This document shows positions 49,176 to 60,976 of a stretch of DNA of 64,000 bases, one piece after another. Position numbers and translations under genes: made by a program. Source of the stretch: a sulfur-oxidizing endosymbiont of Gigantopelta aegis (GTDB lineage Bacteria; Pseudomonadota; Gammaproteobacteria; GRL18); assembly GCF_016097415.1 (NCBI RefSeq), contig NZ_JAEHGE010000001.1, positions 1,825,882-1,889,881 on the forward strand. Reading direction: 5' to 3'. Positions within the stretch are counted from its first letter, which is position 1, and the number at the start of each line of letters is the position of its first letter. The notes below the pieces were generated by a model. The model did no database searches, was not told where the DNA came from, and saw only the letters and a list, made by a program, of their open reading frames with translations.

Positions 49176-49520
49176 TTATTGCAACTGGTATTCATCCGCA
49201 GTTTCGTCCCAGGTGAATACACTTTGAGCTTGGCTACCGGCAGCAGGTGGGTTGTTATCCAATGCTTGTAAAGCGCTGGCAAGGGTAGTGGTGCTTGAGC
49301 GATTGAGATTAAAATCTGCAGGGTTGACGTATTCTTCATAGGCAACACTCCAAACTTCCTCACCGGTATCAGCAACAGTGTTGAGCGCTTGTGTTTGTAG
49401 GGTGACATTTTGCACTGGAAACACATCACCTATGGCAGGATCGCCGTGAACGGCATCCGCATTGGCATTGAAAGAAAGGGCGGCAGTGGCAGCGAATAAT
49501 AAAGTAGCTAAGGTTTTCAT
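49176..49520 (-). CDS. Small exported protein of unknown function
   Basis: 114 residues: MKTLATLLFAATAALSFNANADA is a clean signal peptide (cleavage after ANA). The mature ~92 residues contain GDPAIGDVFPVQNVTLQTQALNTVADTGEEVWSVAYEEYVNPADF and TFTWDE-like acidic C-terminal residues. There are no cysteines. GAGGATA lies upstream of the ATG. The pattern fits a small periplasmic or outer-surface protein. I do not recognise the family. It is divergent from the WYL regulator. Confidence 0.6.
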   Translation of the reverse strand: MKTLATLLFAATAALSFNANADAVHGDPAIGDVFPVQNVTLQTQALNTVADTGEEVWSVAYEEYVNPADFNLNRSSTTTLASALQALDNNPPAAGSQAQSVFTWDETADEYQLQ

Positions 49521-49736
49521 GGCTATATCCTCGTATGGGTTAAAATATTAAGTTTGTCTTGCTATGGGTTTTACTATACGCTGCTTGAGCTTGCGGGAAC
49601 CTTGCACCAAGATTAAAGATATTTCATACTTGCCTAATTGAATAGTCATTATCTGCTTGACCGTTATGAGATTAAAAAAACTGTGGGAATAGGAAGCATG
49701 TATTTTTAATGTGGGCTGAAAAAATAAGGGACTAGA

Positions 49737-50726
49737 ATGGCTGATAATTTCAAACGACGCTTGTATATCCTTGAAATGCTGAAACGTAAAGAGGATGGTG
49801 TGATTACCATACCTGAGATAATCCGTCGTTTATCTGGGAAGGGCTTCGAGAATATTCGAAATAGAACTATTGAACGAGATTTAGCTCAATTGTCCACTGA
49901 ATTTGCTATTGGTTGTGATAATAGTGTAAGACCTTTTCAATGGTGGTGGGCTGGTCTTGAATCATATGATATTCCGGGTATGGGGCGAAATTCTGCCTTA
50001 AGCTTTAAATTGAGCCAACAATATCTGGAACCATTATTACCTCATAAAAGTCTTAAACATCTTCAGCCTAAGTTCAGACAGGCAAAAAAGGTATTATCTG
50101 GCAAGGGTAAAGAAAAAGATCGTCGCTGGGTGAATAAAATTCGTGTAGTGTCCAAGGCGTTAGCTCAGATCCAAGCTGTGGTTTCTGAGTCAGTCCATGA
50201 TGCCGTTTATGAAGCGCTTTATGAAGAAAAAATGCTACAAATTGATTATCTGTCCCGTGATGATGATGAGCTGAGTCAGCGTAGAATTCACCCTTTGGCA
50301 CTGATTTATCGGGGGATCACATCAGAGCTCATTATTTGTGAAGATGGGCAAATAAAACGCTTTATATTGAATCGTATCAAAAAAGCTAAAGTGCAAATTC
50401 AGTCAGTGCTTATTCCAGAAGGATTTAATTTAGATCACTACATTGATGAAAATCTCGGCTTTCCGGGAAGTTGTGAGCTGATTGAATTTAAAGCATGGAT
50501 TGATGCATCTGTACGTCAGGATATTGAAGAAACCCCCTTGACTAAAGAGCAAACCATTGAGGAAGCGGGTGATGGTCATATCATTTTAACCGCCACTCTT
50601 CGCGAAACAGCCAGTTTAACGGCATGGATTCTGGGGATGAATGAGCAGATTATTGTGCTGGAGCCAGAAGCATTAAAAGACAAAATAATCGATTTAATTA
50701 CTGGCATGGTAAAGAATTATCAATAA
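49737..50726 (+). CDS. WYL-domain transcriptional regulator
   Basis: A 329-residue protein: an N-terminal winged helix (RRLYILEMLKRKEDGVITIPEIIRRLSGKGFENIRNRTIERDLAQLS), a linker, then a WYL domain with EALYEEKMLQIDYLSRDDDELSQRRIHPLALIYRGITSELIICEDG and RFILNRIKKAKV, and a C-terminal WCX-like domain (HIILTATLRETASLTAWILGMNEQIIVLEPEALKDKI). Such regulators often control phage-defence loci (BrxR/CapW type) by sensing nucleic acids or nucleotides. The gene is intact, but the genes downstream are truncated, so its target may be lost. Confidence 0.85.
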   Translation: MADNFKRRLYILEMLKRKEDGVITIPEIIRRLSGKGFENIRNRTIERDLAQLSTEFAIGCDNSVRPFQWWWAGLESYDIPGMGRNSALSFKLSQQYLEPLLPHKSLKHLQPKFRQAKKVLSGKGKEKDRRWVNKIRVVSKALAQIQAVVSESVHDAVYEALYEEKMLQIDYLSRDDDELSQRRIHPLALIYRGITSELIICEDGQIKRFILNRIKKAKVQIQSVLIPEGFNLDHYIDENLGFPGSCELIEFKAWIDASVRQDIEETPLTKEQTIEEAGDGHIILTATLRETASLTAWILGMNEQIIVLEPEALKDKIIDLITGMVKNYQ

Positions 50727-50813
50727 AGCGTCATTTATTGACGGGTGTATTGTGTAATATGGCCTAAAGTTATTAAATAAGTACCGAAATTCGACAAAAT
50801 TGAGGCAAATACG

Positions 50814-51098
50814 ATGAGGCACTGGAGAAAAAAGAAGGCAAATAGAGCTCATGATTTTATTAATTTAAAAAATAAAGAAAATGACGCTTACCTTAAATTG
50901 TTGAAACGGATAAAAATCAAAGTCATTGATAATCCCATTGAAAAAGCACTCGAATATTACTATGAAGCCAATCCTGATGCTCAAGTGATTTCAACTTATT
51001 CAAATAATTTCTTATTGAGATTAGCGTTAAATCATATTCGTCACAATTACTCAAATTATGAGCGCATCATTCAACAAATTGGTGATCATTCATTTTAG
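50814..51098 (+). CDS. Unrecognised short protein, 3' end overwritten by an IS remnant
   Basis: 94 codons, basic at the N-terminus (MRHWRKKKANRAHDFINLKN), then KRIKIKVIDNPIEKALEYYYEANPDAQVISTYSNNFLLRLALNHIRHNYSNYERII. The last few codons lie in the IS3 end that starts at 51083, so the natural C-terminus is gone. I do not recognise it. It follows the WYL regulator by 87 bp on the same strand. Confidence 0.4.
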   Translation: MRHWRKKKANRAHDFINLKNKENDAYLKLLKRIKIKVIDNPIEKALEYYYEANPDAQVISTYSNNFLLRLALNHIRHNYSNYERIIQQIGDHSF

Positions 51099-51159
51099 GT
51101 CACACTTTTTATCTTTTAGTTATTTTAAGTTGTGTGTCCGGTTAAGTATAGCCACATTA
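51083..51159 (-). mobile_element. Solo left end of IS3 type 1 (77 bp)
   Basis: Matches the first 77 bases of the IS3 element (terminal TAATGTGGCTATACTTAACC through the OrfA start codon) in reverse orientation. Nothing else of the element is present. It joins the end of one gene fragment to the middle of the helicase gene, so it marks a deletion that used the element. Confidence 0.9.
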
Positions 51160-51989
51160 TTGCTCGTCTTATTGCGATGAGTCGTTGTTGTAAAAATCTG
51201 GTTTTAATGGGTGATCAAATGCAATTAAGCCAGCCCATACAAGGCTCACATCCCAAAGAAAGTGGTTTGTCGATACTGGATTACTTGTTACATGAGCAGG
51301 CAACCATTTCAGATTCTATGGGGATCTTTTTAAATACCACTTACCGCATGCATTCCAATATTAATTCTCTTATTAATGCAGCAATTTATGAAGGGAAATT
51401 ACACATTGATCCGGCTAATGATAAGCAATCAATCCGTATTCTGGGGCGGCATACAAAAACAGACCAACAGAACTATTTAAACAAAGACTCTGGCATCATT
51501 TTTGTTCCCGTTTCTCATGATGGGAATACCCAGTCCAGTACGGAAGAAGTCTCCATCATTAAAATATTATTCCAAGAATTAATAGGTAAAATTTATACTG
51601 ATAAAATGGGCAATGAAAGACCCATTGATATGAATGATATTTTGATAGTTGCACCGTATAACCAGCAGGTTAATTATTTGCAAAAAGCTTTGGGTGATAA
51701 GGCAAGAGTGGGTTCTGTTGATAAATTTCAAGGACAGGAAGCACCCATTGTTTTTCTTTCTATGTGTACCAGTGATGCTAATGAATCACCAAGAGGGATT
51801 GATTTTGTTTTTGATATCCGTCGTATCAATGTGGCCATCAGTCGTGCAAAAGTCCTAGCAATAGTGGTTGGACATCCTGGTTTGTTAACAACCAGGGCTA
51901 ATACTCCAGAACAAATGAAAAACATTAACTTATTTTCACGCCTGGTTGATAGTAGTCATTCCTTTGGTCAAGCTCATTGCAAGCCATAA
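51160..51989 (+). pseudogene. UPF1-like helicase / RecB-like nuclease fusion, C-terminal fragment
   Basis: The open frame begins at the IS end: IARLIAMSRCCKNLVLMGDQMQLSQPIQGSHP (helicase motif III region), then FLNTTYRMHSNINSLI (motif IV), ILIVAPYNQQVNYLQKALG, and ARVGSVDKFQGQEAPIVFLSMCTSD with INVAISRAK (motifs V and VI). The pattern and length match the C-terminus of TM0106-type proteins, which join a RecB-like nuclease to a superfamily 1 helicase. The Walker A half and the nuclease are deleted. Confidence 0.78.
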
Positions 51990-52027
51990 CTGACACAATA
52001 TCTTTTTTCCATTTTAAGGAGTAAAAA

Positions 52028-52297
52028 ATGCTTCAAAAGAGCTTTTCACACATACCATCCATTGGTGCAACAACAGAGAAAAAAATATGGGCGAGTGGGA
52101 TAGATTCAATGGATGATTTTGTTAAATTACCGCCTGAATTTCTATCAAAAAATAAATGTTCCAAGATCATGGAACATATTAAAATTTCAAAAGAAAAAAT
52201 ATCTGCCGGGGATGCCTGTTATTTTTATGAAAATTTATCAACAAATGAACACTGGCGATTATTTAAAGAGTTTCAGGATTCAACGGTTTATTTTTAG
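52028..52297 (+). pseudogene. RNase-H-fold (YprB-like) protein, N-terminal fragment
   Basis: 89 codons: SFSHIPSIGATTEKKIWASGIDSMDDFVK (an HhH-like opening seen in YprB-type ribonuclease-H-like proteins) and YFYENLSTNEHWRLFKEFQDSTVYF, which stops just before the catalytic DIET-like motif would appear. The following 200 bp hold no continuation. It lies 38 bp after the helicase fragment, so the two probably formed an operon. Confidence 0.6.
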
Positions 52298-52514
52298 AAC
52301 AAGGCCAATGTTTTTAATGTTTTGAACTTCATCAATTAAGAGTTATTATTTTCAGAAAATAAGTGCTGAAAAAATGAGTCTTGTTTATTGGATAATTCAA
52401 AGAAAAATAATGGCTTGTAGTCTATACTTTAGGCGTTAATGGCATAAATAAGCAGGGCAAAATAACTGATACTGTTCTGCTGCCTAGCTCTTTGGTTTAA
52501 ATTTTGGCTCAAAT

Positions 52515-53600
52515 ATGTTCACACCACTTTTAAGGATCCCACAGCAAGCGAAAATAACGAATGATTATCAAGGGATTAGTCCGGATGAAATATCCGTTCA
52601 GAACTGGTTGAATCGTCGTGATCGTAAGAATTTACAACATTTTCTAGATACTTTGGTGCAATTGAATCGAGTTCAATGTACGCCGGTGGTCAGAATGTCG
52701 ATTATGAATATTCTGGATAATGATATTCAAAATGAATTAGAAATTCTGTTGGCAAAAACGAACTCAATGGCCTTTCCGATGAATGATGAATATCGGCTAC
52801 TGACCAATCGTCTACAGCAATTGTTATTAGAAACATCGGTGGCATATCAGATTATTATTCATGATATTGCCTCGAATAATAATTTTCTCAATCAATACCT
52901 CGGTAGTCTAATTCCCCAAGCCTTATTTATGGCACATTTTTACTTATCACGCTTATTGGTGGAACGCTTTCAATTTTATTTGTCTGAACCGGATTATATT
53001 TGGCAAGAATTGAATCAACTTTATCTTTTAGCCGAACGTATCGGGGTGCAAGATGAAGTGATCAGTATGCATACCTCGCTGAAGAGTTGTTATTTACAAG
53101 TGGTGCTATTAAAGCTACTGACTCCTTATCGGCTAATGCGTTTTGAAGCACGAAAAAACTATCATCTTATGCGTGATTGGGTGGCTTATTGTGATGTGAC
53201 TCATATTACACGAAATGAAACTGAACAGCATTTCGTGGTTGATTTATCGAAAGACGAATCAGCTCATTTTGTTGATATAAAAAAAGAGACGGATCCGTTT
53301 AAAAAATCTAGTCAAGAACAGCATGAACTGCGTTGCATCGATTTGTCACGATTAAAAAAATGGCTAATGAGCTCTGAAGTAAGCAAAGACAATTTCAAAC
53401 AAACAGCACAATTTAACTTTCAGACTCGTATGAAAAAAGAGATGTGTGAGCATATTGAGCATGAGTTTGAGTTACTGGAGCAACGCTCTGAAGAACGTGA
53501 ATTACGAGCCAATGAAATTAAACTTATTTCAGGCTTGTCTGCCTGTCATCATTTTATTAGTGATAAAAAAACTTTTATACCTCAAGAAGAAATGGAAGTC

Positions 53601-53603
<3 letters not shown>
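52515..53603 (+). CDS. Unknown protein, C-terminus cut by IS3
   Basis: A 362-codon frame whose stop (TAA at 53601-53603) is the first three bases of the IS3 element, so the real protein was longer. MFTPLLRIPQQAKITNDYQGISPDEISVQNWLNRRDRKNLQHFLDTLVQLNRVQ, then a helical middle with YHLMRDWVAYCDVTHITRNETE. The layout recalls large PilZ-domain proteins of gammaproteobacteria, whose PilZ domain would be in the missing part; this is a weak guess. The preceding gap 52298-52514 has no gene. Confidence 0.45.
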
Positions 53604-54967
<1,364 letters not shown>

Positions 54968-55253
54968 ACTCCCCAGAGACAACAAATTCAAACAAATTTG
55001 TAGATAAATAATAATTGTTAATTTTGAATTTTTAATGTTTAATGTTTAATTAAAGAAAAGGCTTTCTTCACGGAGAGGAGGATGCAAAGGAATGTAGTAT
55101 TGGATAGAGCTACTAATAAAAACAAGCCAAAAAGATAATGTTGAATTATGAATATTAAATACTTAATTAAAAAGCAAACCAAAAATATTCTAAATTCAGA
55201 TTTATCTTTTGACCTTCAATTAAACATTAAACATTTAAAATTAAACATTAATA

Positions 55254-55977
55254 ATGATCGACATACATAGCCATTTACTGCCCGGCATTGATGACGGAGC
55301 CAAAACCCTGGATGAGGCCGTTGCCTTGGCTTATCATGCGGCCGCTCATGGCATCACCCATTCTATTATCACCCCACACATACATCCCGGGCGTTATGAC
55401 AATGATTGCGATAGCATTTTGAAGCCTTTCAATTATTGCAAAACGAAATCAAAAAACAAAACATTGCCCTAAAAATAGCCTATTCAGCCGAGGTACGTAT
55501 CAGTGTAGAGATGATGGAGCTTATCGTTCTGGATAAAATTCCTTTTTAGGAAAAATCGACCAACAAAATGCACTATTATTAGAATTCCCCATAGCCACAT
55601 ACTTCCCGGTAGTGACAAACTGGTGAATTGGTTACTCAAACGTAACATCAAACCCATTATCGTGCACCCGGAAAGAAACAAAGAAATACAAGCCGACTTT
55701 ACCAAAATCGCCCCCTTCCTAAAAGCTGGTTGCCTGCTGCAAATTACCGCCAACTCAGTCGTCGGAAAATTCGGTAGCAAAAGTCAGCAAGTTGCCCAAA
55801 CACTACTAGAAAAGCAATGGGTAGACTTCATCGCCACCGATGCTCACAACCTAAAACACCGCCCCCCGACCTAAACGAAGTCAAAGCCTACTTAGACAGC
55901 ACCATTGGCCCACAAAAAGCCAACAACTACTCTACGACAACCCCTGGAGAGTGGTGAAAGATAATGTTGAATGGTAA
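55254..55977 (+). pseudogene. PHP-family tyrosine phosphatase (CpsB/YwqE type), several frameshifts
   Basis: MIDIHSHLLPGIDDGAKTLDEAVALAYHAAAHGITHSIITPHIHPGRY has the metal-binding HxH and His residues of PHP phosphatases. The frame breaks near 55420, 55545, 55590, 55865 and 55935; the pieces continue as IAYSAEVRIS, LLKRNIKPIIVHPERNKEIQ, and QWVDFIATDAHNLKHRPP. Each break is a single lost base, mostly in runs of T, C or A. The partner would be the tyrosine kinase gene downstream. AT-rich repeats precede its start. Confidence 0.82.
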
Positions 55978-56178
55978 AAGATAATGTTGAATGGTTAATT
56001 TTTAATGGTTAATTAATAAAGCAAAAATAAAAGCTTTGCAGCCTCAATTTAAAATTACCATAAAGCCCAATTAACTGCTAAAATCAAAAGATAATAATAA
56101 ACACCCGATAAACACCTGACTTAAACGCTTTTGAGCTTTAATTAACCATTTAAAATTAACCATTAAAAATTATCCCTT

Positions 56179-59100
56179 ATGAACAATTCTCCGGCTTTAA
56201 GCAATCAACAATTTGAAGAAGAAACCATCGACCTGCGTGAATACTGGTCAGTGATCCGTCGTCACCAATGGGGTATTGTTGGTTTGGCATTTGCCATCAC
56301 CTTGCTTGCCATTGTCGTGGTTTTTTCTCTGGATTCAGTCTATCAGGCCAGAGCCACTATTTTGTTAGAGTCACAACAAGCCAAAGTCGTATCCATTGAA
56401 CAAGTCTATGGCTTGAATAATAAAAATATGGACTATTATTATTCGCAACTTGAGATCCTAAAGTCTCGCTCCATTGCAGAAAAAGTGGTCAAAAACTGCA
56501 ACTCACGACCAACGCTGAATTTGACCCACGCCAACAAAAAGAACCTCTGATAAAATTCAGTCTCACTGGTTTTATCAAAGACATAATGTGGCTATACTTA
56601 ACCGGACACACAACTTAAAATAACTAAAAAATAAAAAGTGTGACCTAAAATGAGAAAACTGGCTGAAAAAGGCGTTCATATAAGCCGCCGGAGAATTGGT
56701 CGATTAATGAAAAAAGCCGGTTTGTTTTGTAAAACGAAGAGACGCTTTAAAGCGACGACTAATTCCAAGCATAATAAGCGTATATCTCCAAATTTACTGG
56801 AAAGAGAGTTTACTGTCTCTCAACCTGATCGCTACTATGTGGGTGATATTACCTATATTGCCACCAAGGAAGGCTGGTTATATTTAGCGGTTGTCATTGA
56901 CTTATTCTCTAGGCAAATTGTTGGCTGGTCGATGGATGAGCGAATGAAAGCCAAGCTAGTCAATGATGCTTTACTGATGGCCATATGGAAGCGTAAACCA
57001 ATGGATGGATTGCTTTGGCATACTGACCGAGGTAGCCAATATGCCTCTGATAGTCATAGAAAAATATTGTCGGATCATAACATAATTCAGTCTATGAGCC
57101 GCAAAGGAAATTGCTGGGACAATGCTGTATCAGAGAGCTTCTTTCATAGTTTGAAAACTGAATTGACGCACCATTGTCGATTCAAAACCAGAGTAGAAGC
57201 AAAGCAGGCAATATTTGAATATATTGAGGTATTTTATAATCGGGAGCGACTTCATTCGGCTAATGATTATTTGTCACCAGTCGATTATGAAATACAGCAG
57301 GAAATAGCTTAAATCGATTGATTGAAGAGGGGTAAAAGGCGACATAAATGCCGCCCATTACCGTTGACGGCCATCGGCTCCTCAGCCTGTGCCGTGAAGA
57401 TATTGTAACAGGATCATTACCGTTGTGAAAATACCTTGGGTGAATGGAACGGCTCTATCGTTCCAGAGGGCAAAGCCCTTTCTCTTCATCTGTTTAAAGT
57501 TAACATGAGAAACTAAAATGATAGGAAATACAAAATGACAAAAATCACTTGAAACAGCCAAAAAAATATTTAGAAAACTGTCCGGAAAAGTGTTGACACA
57601 TCAACATGCTTCCTCAAAGCATGAAAAAACCAGTCCTTGAACCCACAGAAGAAGAAAAAGAACAACTGATTTTTCAAGGTGTCACCGAACAGTTTATGGG
57701 ACGTTTAGAGGTTCAAGAACATAAAAAAAGCCTCTTTGTCAGTATCACTTTTAATGCCAAATCACCCATACTCGCTGCACAAATTGCCACCGAAGTGGCC
57801 AATGCCTACATCGAAAGTGGCTTTGACTCCAATCTGGAAATGACCGAAAAAGCCGTAGGTTGGCTAACGGAAAGGTTGAGCGGCCTCAAAGATAAACTCT
57901 CAGCATCAGAACAAAAGCTCATTGAATACCGCAAACAAGAAAATCTTTTAGATGTGCAGGGCATTCAAACGGTCTCAGCCAGAGAACTGGACGACATTTC
58001 ATCCAAACTCATCGACGCGCGTAGAGATCGCTCCAAATTACAGTCTATTTATTCACAAATTCAGCGGGCAAAAAAAGGTGGCATCGAACAGTATGAATCC
58101 ATTTCGGGGATTTTAGATAGCCCTTCAGTACAATACGCCAAAGACAAATTGCATGATGCACAAAACTCAGTCGCCGAACTAAGCAAACGCTACGGCCCCA
58201 AACACCCTAAAATGAAATCAGCACAGGCCAACTATAACAAAGCCAAAAACAGCTATCTCAGCTTACTCAAAAGTGTCGCCCGGGGCATAGAAGGGCAATA
58301 CCGTGCCGCCCGCAGTAATGAAGACTCCCTAAAACGTGACATGAGCCAAAGCAAACAAGAAATTCGCACCATCAATACCAAAGGTTTCAAGCTCAAAGAA
58401 CTTGAACGCGAAGTCGAAACCAATCGTCAACTCTACGACACCTTTTTCACCCGTTTTAAAGAAACCAGTGAAACCTCCGGTATGCAGGGTGCCAATGCTC
58501 GTATCGTAGACAAAGCCTCAGTGCCTCGGGTTCCGGTCAAGCCCAAAAAGAAGCTCATTATCATCATCGCCTTTGTCTTTGGCATCGGCATGGGGGTTGT
58601 TTTAGCCTTCTTAAGGGAAGCGCTTAACAACACCATACGAAATCCCGCTGATGTAGAGCTGAAACTCAATGCCCCTTTATTAGGCGTTTTACCCATGCAA
58701 AAACTGAAGAAAACCGAAGTGGACAAGCCCTTGCTGGCCTTTCATCATGAAAATCACTCCGACTTTTCCGAAGCCATTCGCACCATTCGTACTGGCGTCG
58801 TGCTATCAGGCCTGGACAGTGAATATAAAATTGCTGTTGTCACCTCATCAATACCTAACGAGGGCAAAACCACCGTATCCCTCAACCTAGCGATGGCATT
58901 AGGGCAAACCGAAAAAGTGCTACTCATTGACGCTGATATGCGCAAGCCCTCCATTGCCAAAGCCTGTCAGTTTGAATCCAAAAATGGCTTATCAACACTG
59001 GTGGCCGGGACGGCGGATTTTAATGATTGCATTCAGCGTTTTGAACAATGGAATGTCGATATCTTGCCCTCAGGCGTTGTGCCACCCAACCCGCAGGAAT

Positions 59101-59420
59101 TACTCAGCTCCAAACGCTTTGCCAAAGTGCTAGAAATTCTGAGCAAGAAATACGAGCGTATCATTATTGATTCAGCCCCTACACAGGCCGTCAGTGATGC
59201 CTTATTAATCGCACGCTATGCCAACGAAGTGATCTACGTTGTCAAAGCAGACTCCACGCCCAATGCCCTAGCCAAAGCCGGTATCGACAAACTGAAAAGC
59301 ATCGACGCCAATATCTCCGGTGTTGTCCTCAACCAACTCAATATCAGCAAAACTGAAAAATACTATGCCGGTGGCTACTATGGCGGTTACTATAGCAGTT
59401 ACGGCTACAATCAAGAGTAG
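56179..59420 (+). pseudogene. Wzc-like tyrosine autokinase / chain-length regulator, split
   Basis: The N-terminal part (56179-56583) has TIDLREYWSVIRRHQWGIVGLAFAITLLAIVVV (Wzz domain, first membrane helix). One A is missing near 56495; the next frame continues KLQLTTNAEFDPRQQKEPLI to FIKD at the IS3 border. After the IS (57604 on) it resumes MLPQSMKKPVLEP, has a long coiled region, PRVPVKPKKKLIIIIAFVFGIGMGVVLAF (second helix), Walker A SSIPNEGKTTVSLNLAMALG, Walker A' VLLIDADMRKPS, Walker B IIIDSAPTQ, and a Tyr-rich tail YYAGGYYGGYYSSYGY. Both lesions must be repaired for function; the distal 604-codon frame alone keeps the kinase domain. Confidence 0.88.
56584..57603 (+). mobile_element. IS3-family element type 1, copy 5 (1020-bp deletion derivative)
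   Basis: Intact ends and a 3-bp target duplication ACA (56581-56583 and 57604-57606). An internal deletion joins the region at the OrfA start directly to the middle of OrfB, leaving a 220-codon frame [27 protein letters not shown]... with the DDE core but no OrfA. It must have moved, if after deletion, with transposase from elsewhere. Confidence 0.93.
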
Positions 59421-59471
59421 GGGCTTGAGTCGCCATTTAACATTAAACACCACTATATAAGAGAAAAACAA

Positions 59472-60638
59472 ATGAAAATAGCAGTTGCAGGTTCAGGCTA
59501 TGTTGGCCTATCAAACGGAGTTTTACTCGCACAACACAATGAAGTTGTCACCCTGGATGTCATCGCAGAAAAAGTAGCGATGTTAAACAAAAAAATCTCC
59601 CCCATTGCCGACGACGAAATAGAAGACTTTCTAGCCAACAAAACTCTCAACTACCGTGCTACTCTCGACAAAGAAGACGCCTACAACAATGCCGACTATG
59701 TGATCATTGCCACACCCACTGACTATGATACCGAAACCAACTATTTTAATACCAACACGGTTGAATCAGTGATTAAAGATGTCATGGCAATCAACCCCAC
59801 AGCGGTGATGGTCATCAAATCAACCGTACCAGTGGGCTTCACCAAAAGTGTTAAAGAAAAATACAATTGTCATAACATCTTCTTTTCCCCTGAATTTCTC
59901 AGAGAAGGCAAAGCATTGCATGACAACTTATACCCCTCGCGCATCATTATTGGCGAAGAGAGTGAACGTGCAGAAAAATTTGTCTCATTATTAATCCAGG
60001 GTGCAAAAAAAGAAAACATTGATGTGCTTTATACCGATTCCACAGAAGCAGAAGCGGTTAAACTGTTTTCCAACACCTATCTGGCCATGCGAGTGGCCTA
60101 CTTTAATGAACTGGACTCATACGCCGAAAACCACGGCCTCAATTCAAAACATATCATTGAGGGCATAGGCTTAGATCCCAGAATTGGCAAGCATTACAAT
60201 AACCCCTCCTTTGGCTATGGTGGTTATTGTCTGCCCAAGGACACCAAACAATTATTGGCCAACTATCAAAATGTACCCAATAATATGATCCGCGCAATAG
60301 TTGATGCTAATACCACCCGCAAGGACTTTATTGCTGATAGCATTATCCAAAAAAATCCTAAATTAGTAGGCGTTTATCGACTGATCATGAAAGCCGGATC
60401 AGACAACTTTAGATCATCTGCCATTCAGGGCATCATGAAGCGCATCAAAGCCAAGGGCATTGAAGTGGTGATTTATGAACCCGAGCTGCAAGAAAAAGAA
60501 TTTTTTCATTCAAGAGTTGTAGCTGATCTAGCGGAGTTTAAAAAAATATCGGATGTCATTGTCGCTAATAGAATGATGGAAGATATTAAAGATGTTGAGG
60601 ATAAAGTCTATACAAGGGATCTGTTTGGTAGTGATTAG
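59472..60638 (+). CDS. ugd: UDP-glucose 6-dehydrogenase
   Basis: A 388-residue nucleotide-sugar dehydrogenase making UDP-glucuronate for polysaccharide. The NAD motif is [17 protein letters not shown], with [21 protein letters not shown], and [25 protein letters not shown]. The catalytic Cys is in [16 protein letters not shown]. The C-terminal domain is complete and ends at TAG 60636-60638. It is intact, 52 bp after the kinase pseudogene, and followed by a strong hairpin. Confidence 0.95.
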   Translation: MKIAVAGSGYVGLSNGVLLAQHNEVVTLDVIAEKVAMLNKKISPIADDEIEDFLANKTLNYRATLDKEDAYNNADYVIIATPTDYDTETNYFNTNTVESVIKDVMAINPTAVMVIKSTVPVGFTKSVKEKYNCHNIFFSPEFLREGKALHDNLYPSRIIIGEESERAEKFVSLLIQGAKKENIDVLYTDSTEAEAVKLFSNTYLAMRVAYFNELDSYAENHGLNSKHIIEGIGLDPRIGKHYNNPSFGYGGYCLPKDTKQLLANYQNVPNNMIRAIVDANTTRKDFIADSIIQKNPKLVGVYRLIMKAGSDNFRSSAIQGIMKRIKAKGIEVVIYEPELQEKEFFHSRVVADLAEFKKISDVIVANRMMEDIKDVEDKVYTRDLFGSD

Positions 60639-60661
60639 TTCACGATTTTAGCTAGTGTCCA

Positions 60662-60703
60662 CCCGATAAAACCTCACCTAGAAATCAGGTGAGTTTTATC
60701 GGG
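60662..60703. terminator. Long hairpin after ugd
   Basis: CCCGATAAAAC-CTCACCT pairs with AGGTGAGTTTTATCGGG with one bulged C. It may terminate the kinase-ugd transcript. It is immediately preceded by TTAGCTAGTGTCCACCCG, the same 18-mer as at ~49144-49161 (complement), so the hairpin may itself be the end of a mobile repeat. Confidence 0.6.
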
Positions 60704-60976
60704 AACTGGATACACCCATTCATTTTGTTATAGTAGTCAATACCACCACCGTTTTCATCAGCAAACTAACAAAAAACGCATATTATGCAAGCAAGAAAAC
60801 TCGTCAGTTTTCGCTGGGCATGGATCAGCCATTATTTTTCCAATAGCCCGTTTGGTCACAATTGCAGCCTTATCAACGGGTGTTGTTTTAGATTATGTGT
60901 TTGGTGTGGTAAATCAAACATTGAAAAATCAAACGCTTGAAATAGAATGCTAGCTTAAGGAAGTGCCATTAAATTA
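60704..60976. other. Gap with repeat DNA and a possible gene remnant
   Basis: The 42-bp stretch 60715-60756 recurs at 61681-61722 with five mismatches, and GTTTTCGCTGGGCA (60807-60820) recurs at 61717-61730. A short reading LVTIAALSTGVVLDYVFGVVNQ ending at TAG near 60953 looks like the end of a membrane protein. No start or full gene is visible. Confidence 0.4.
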
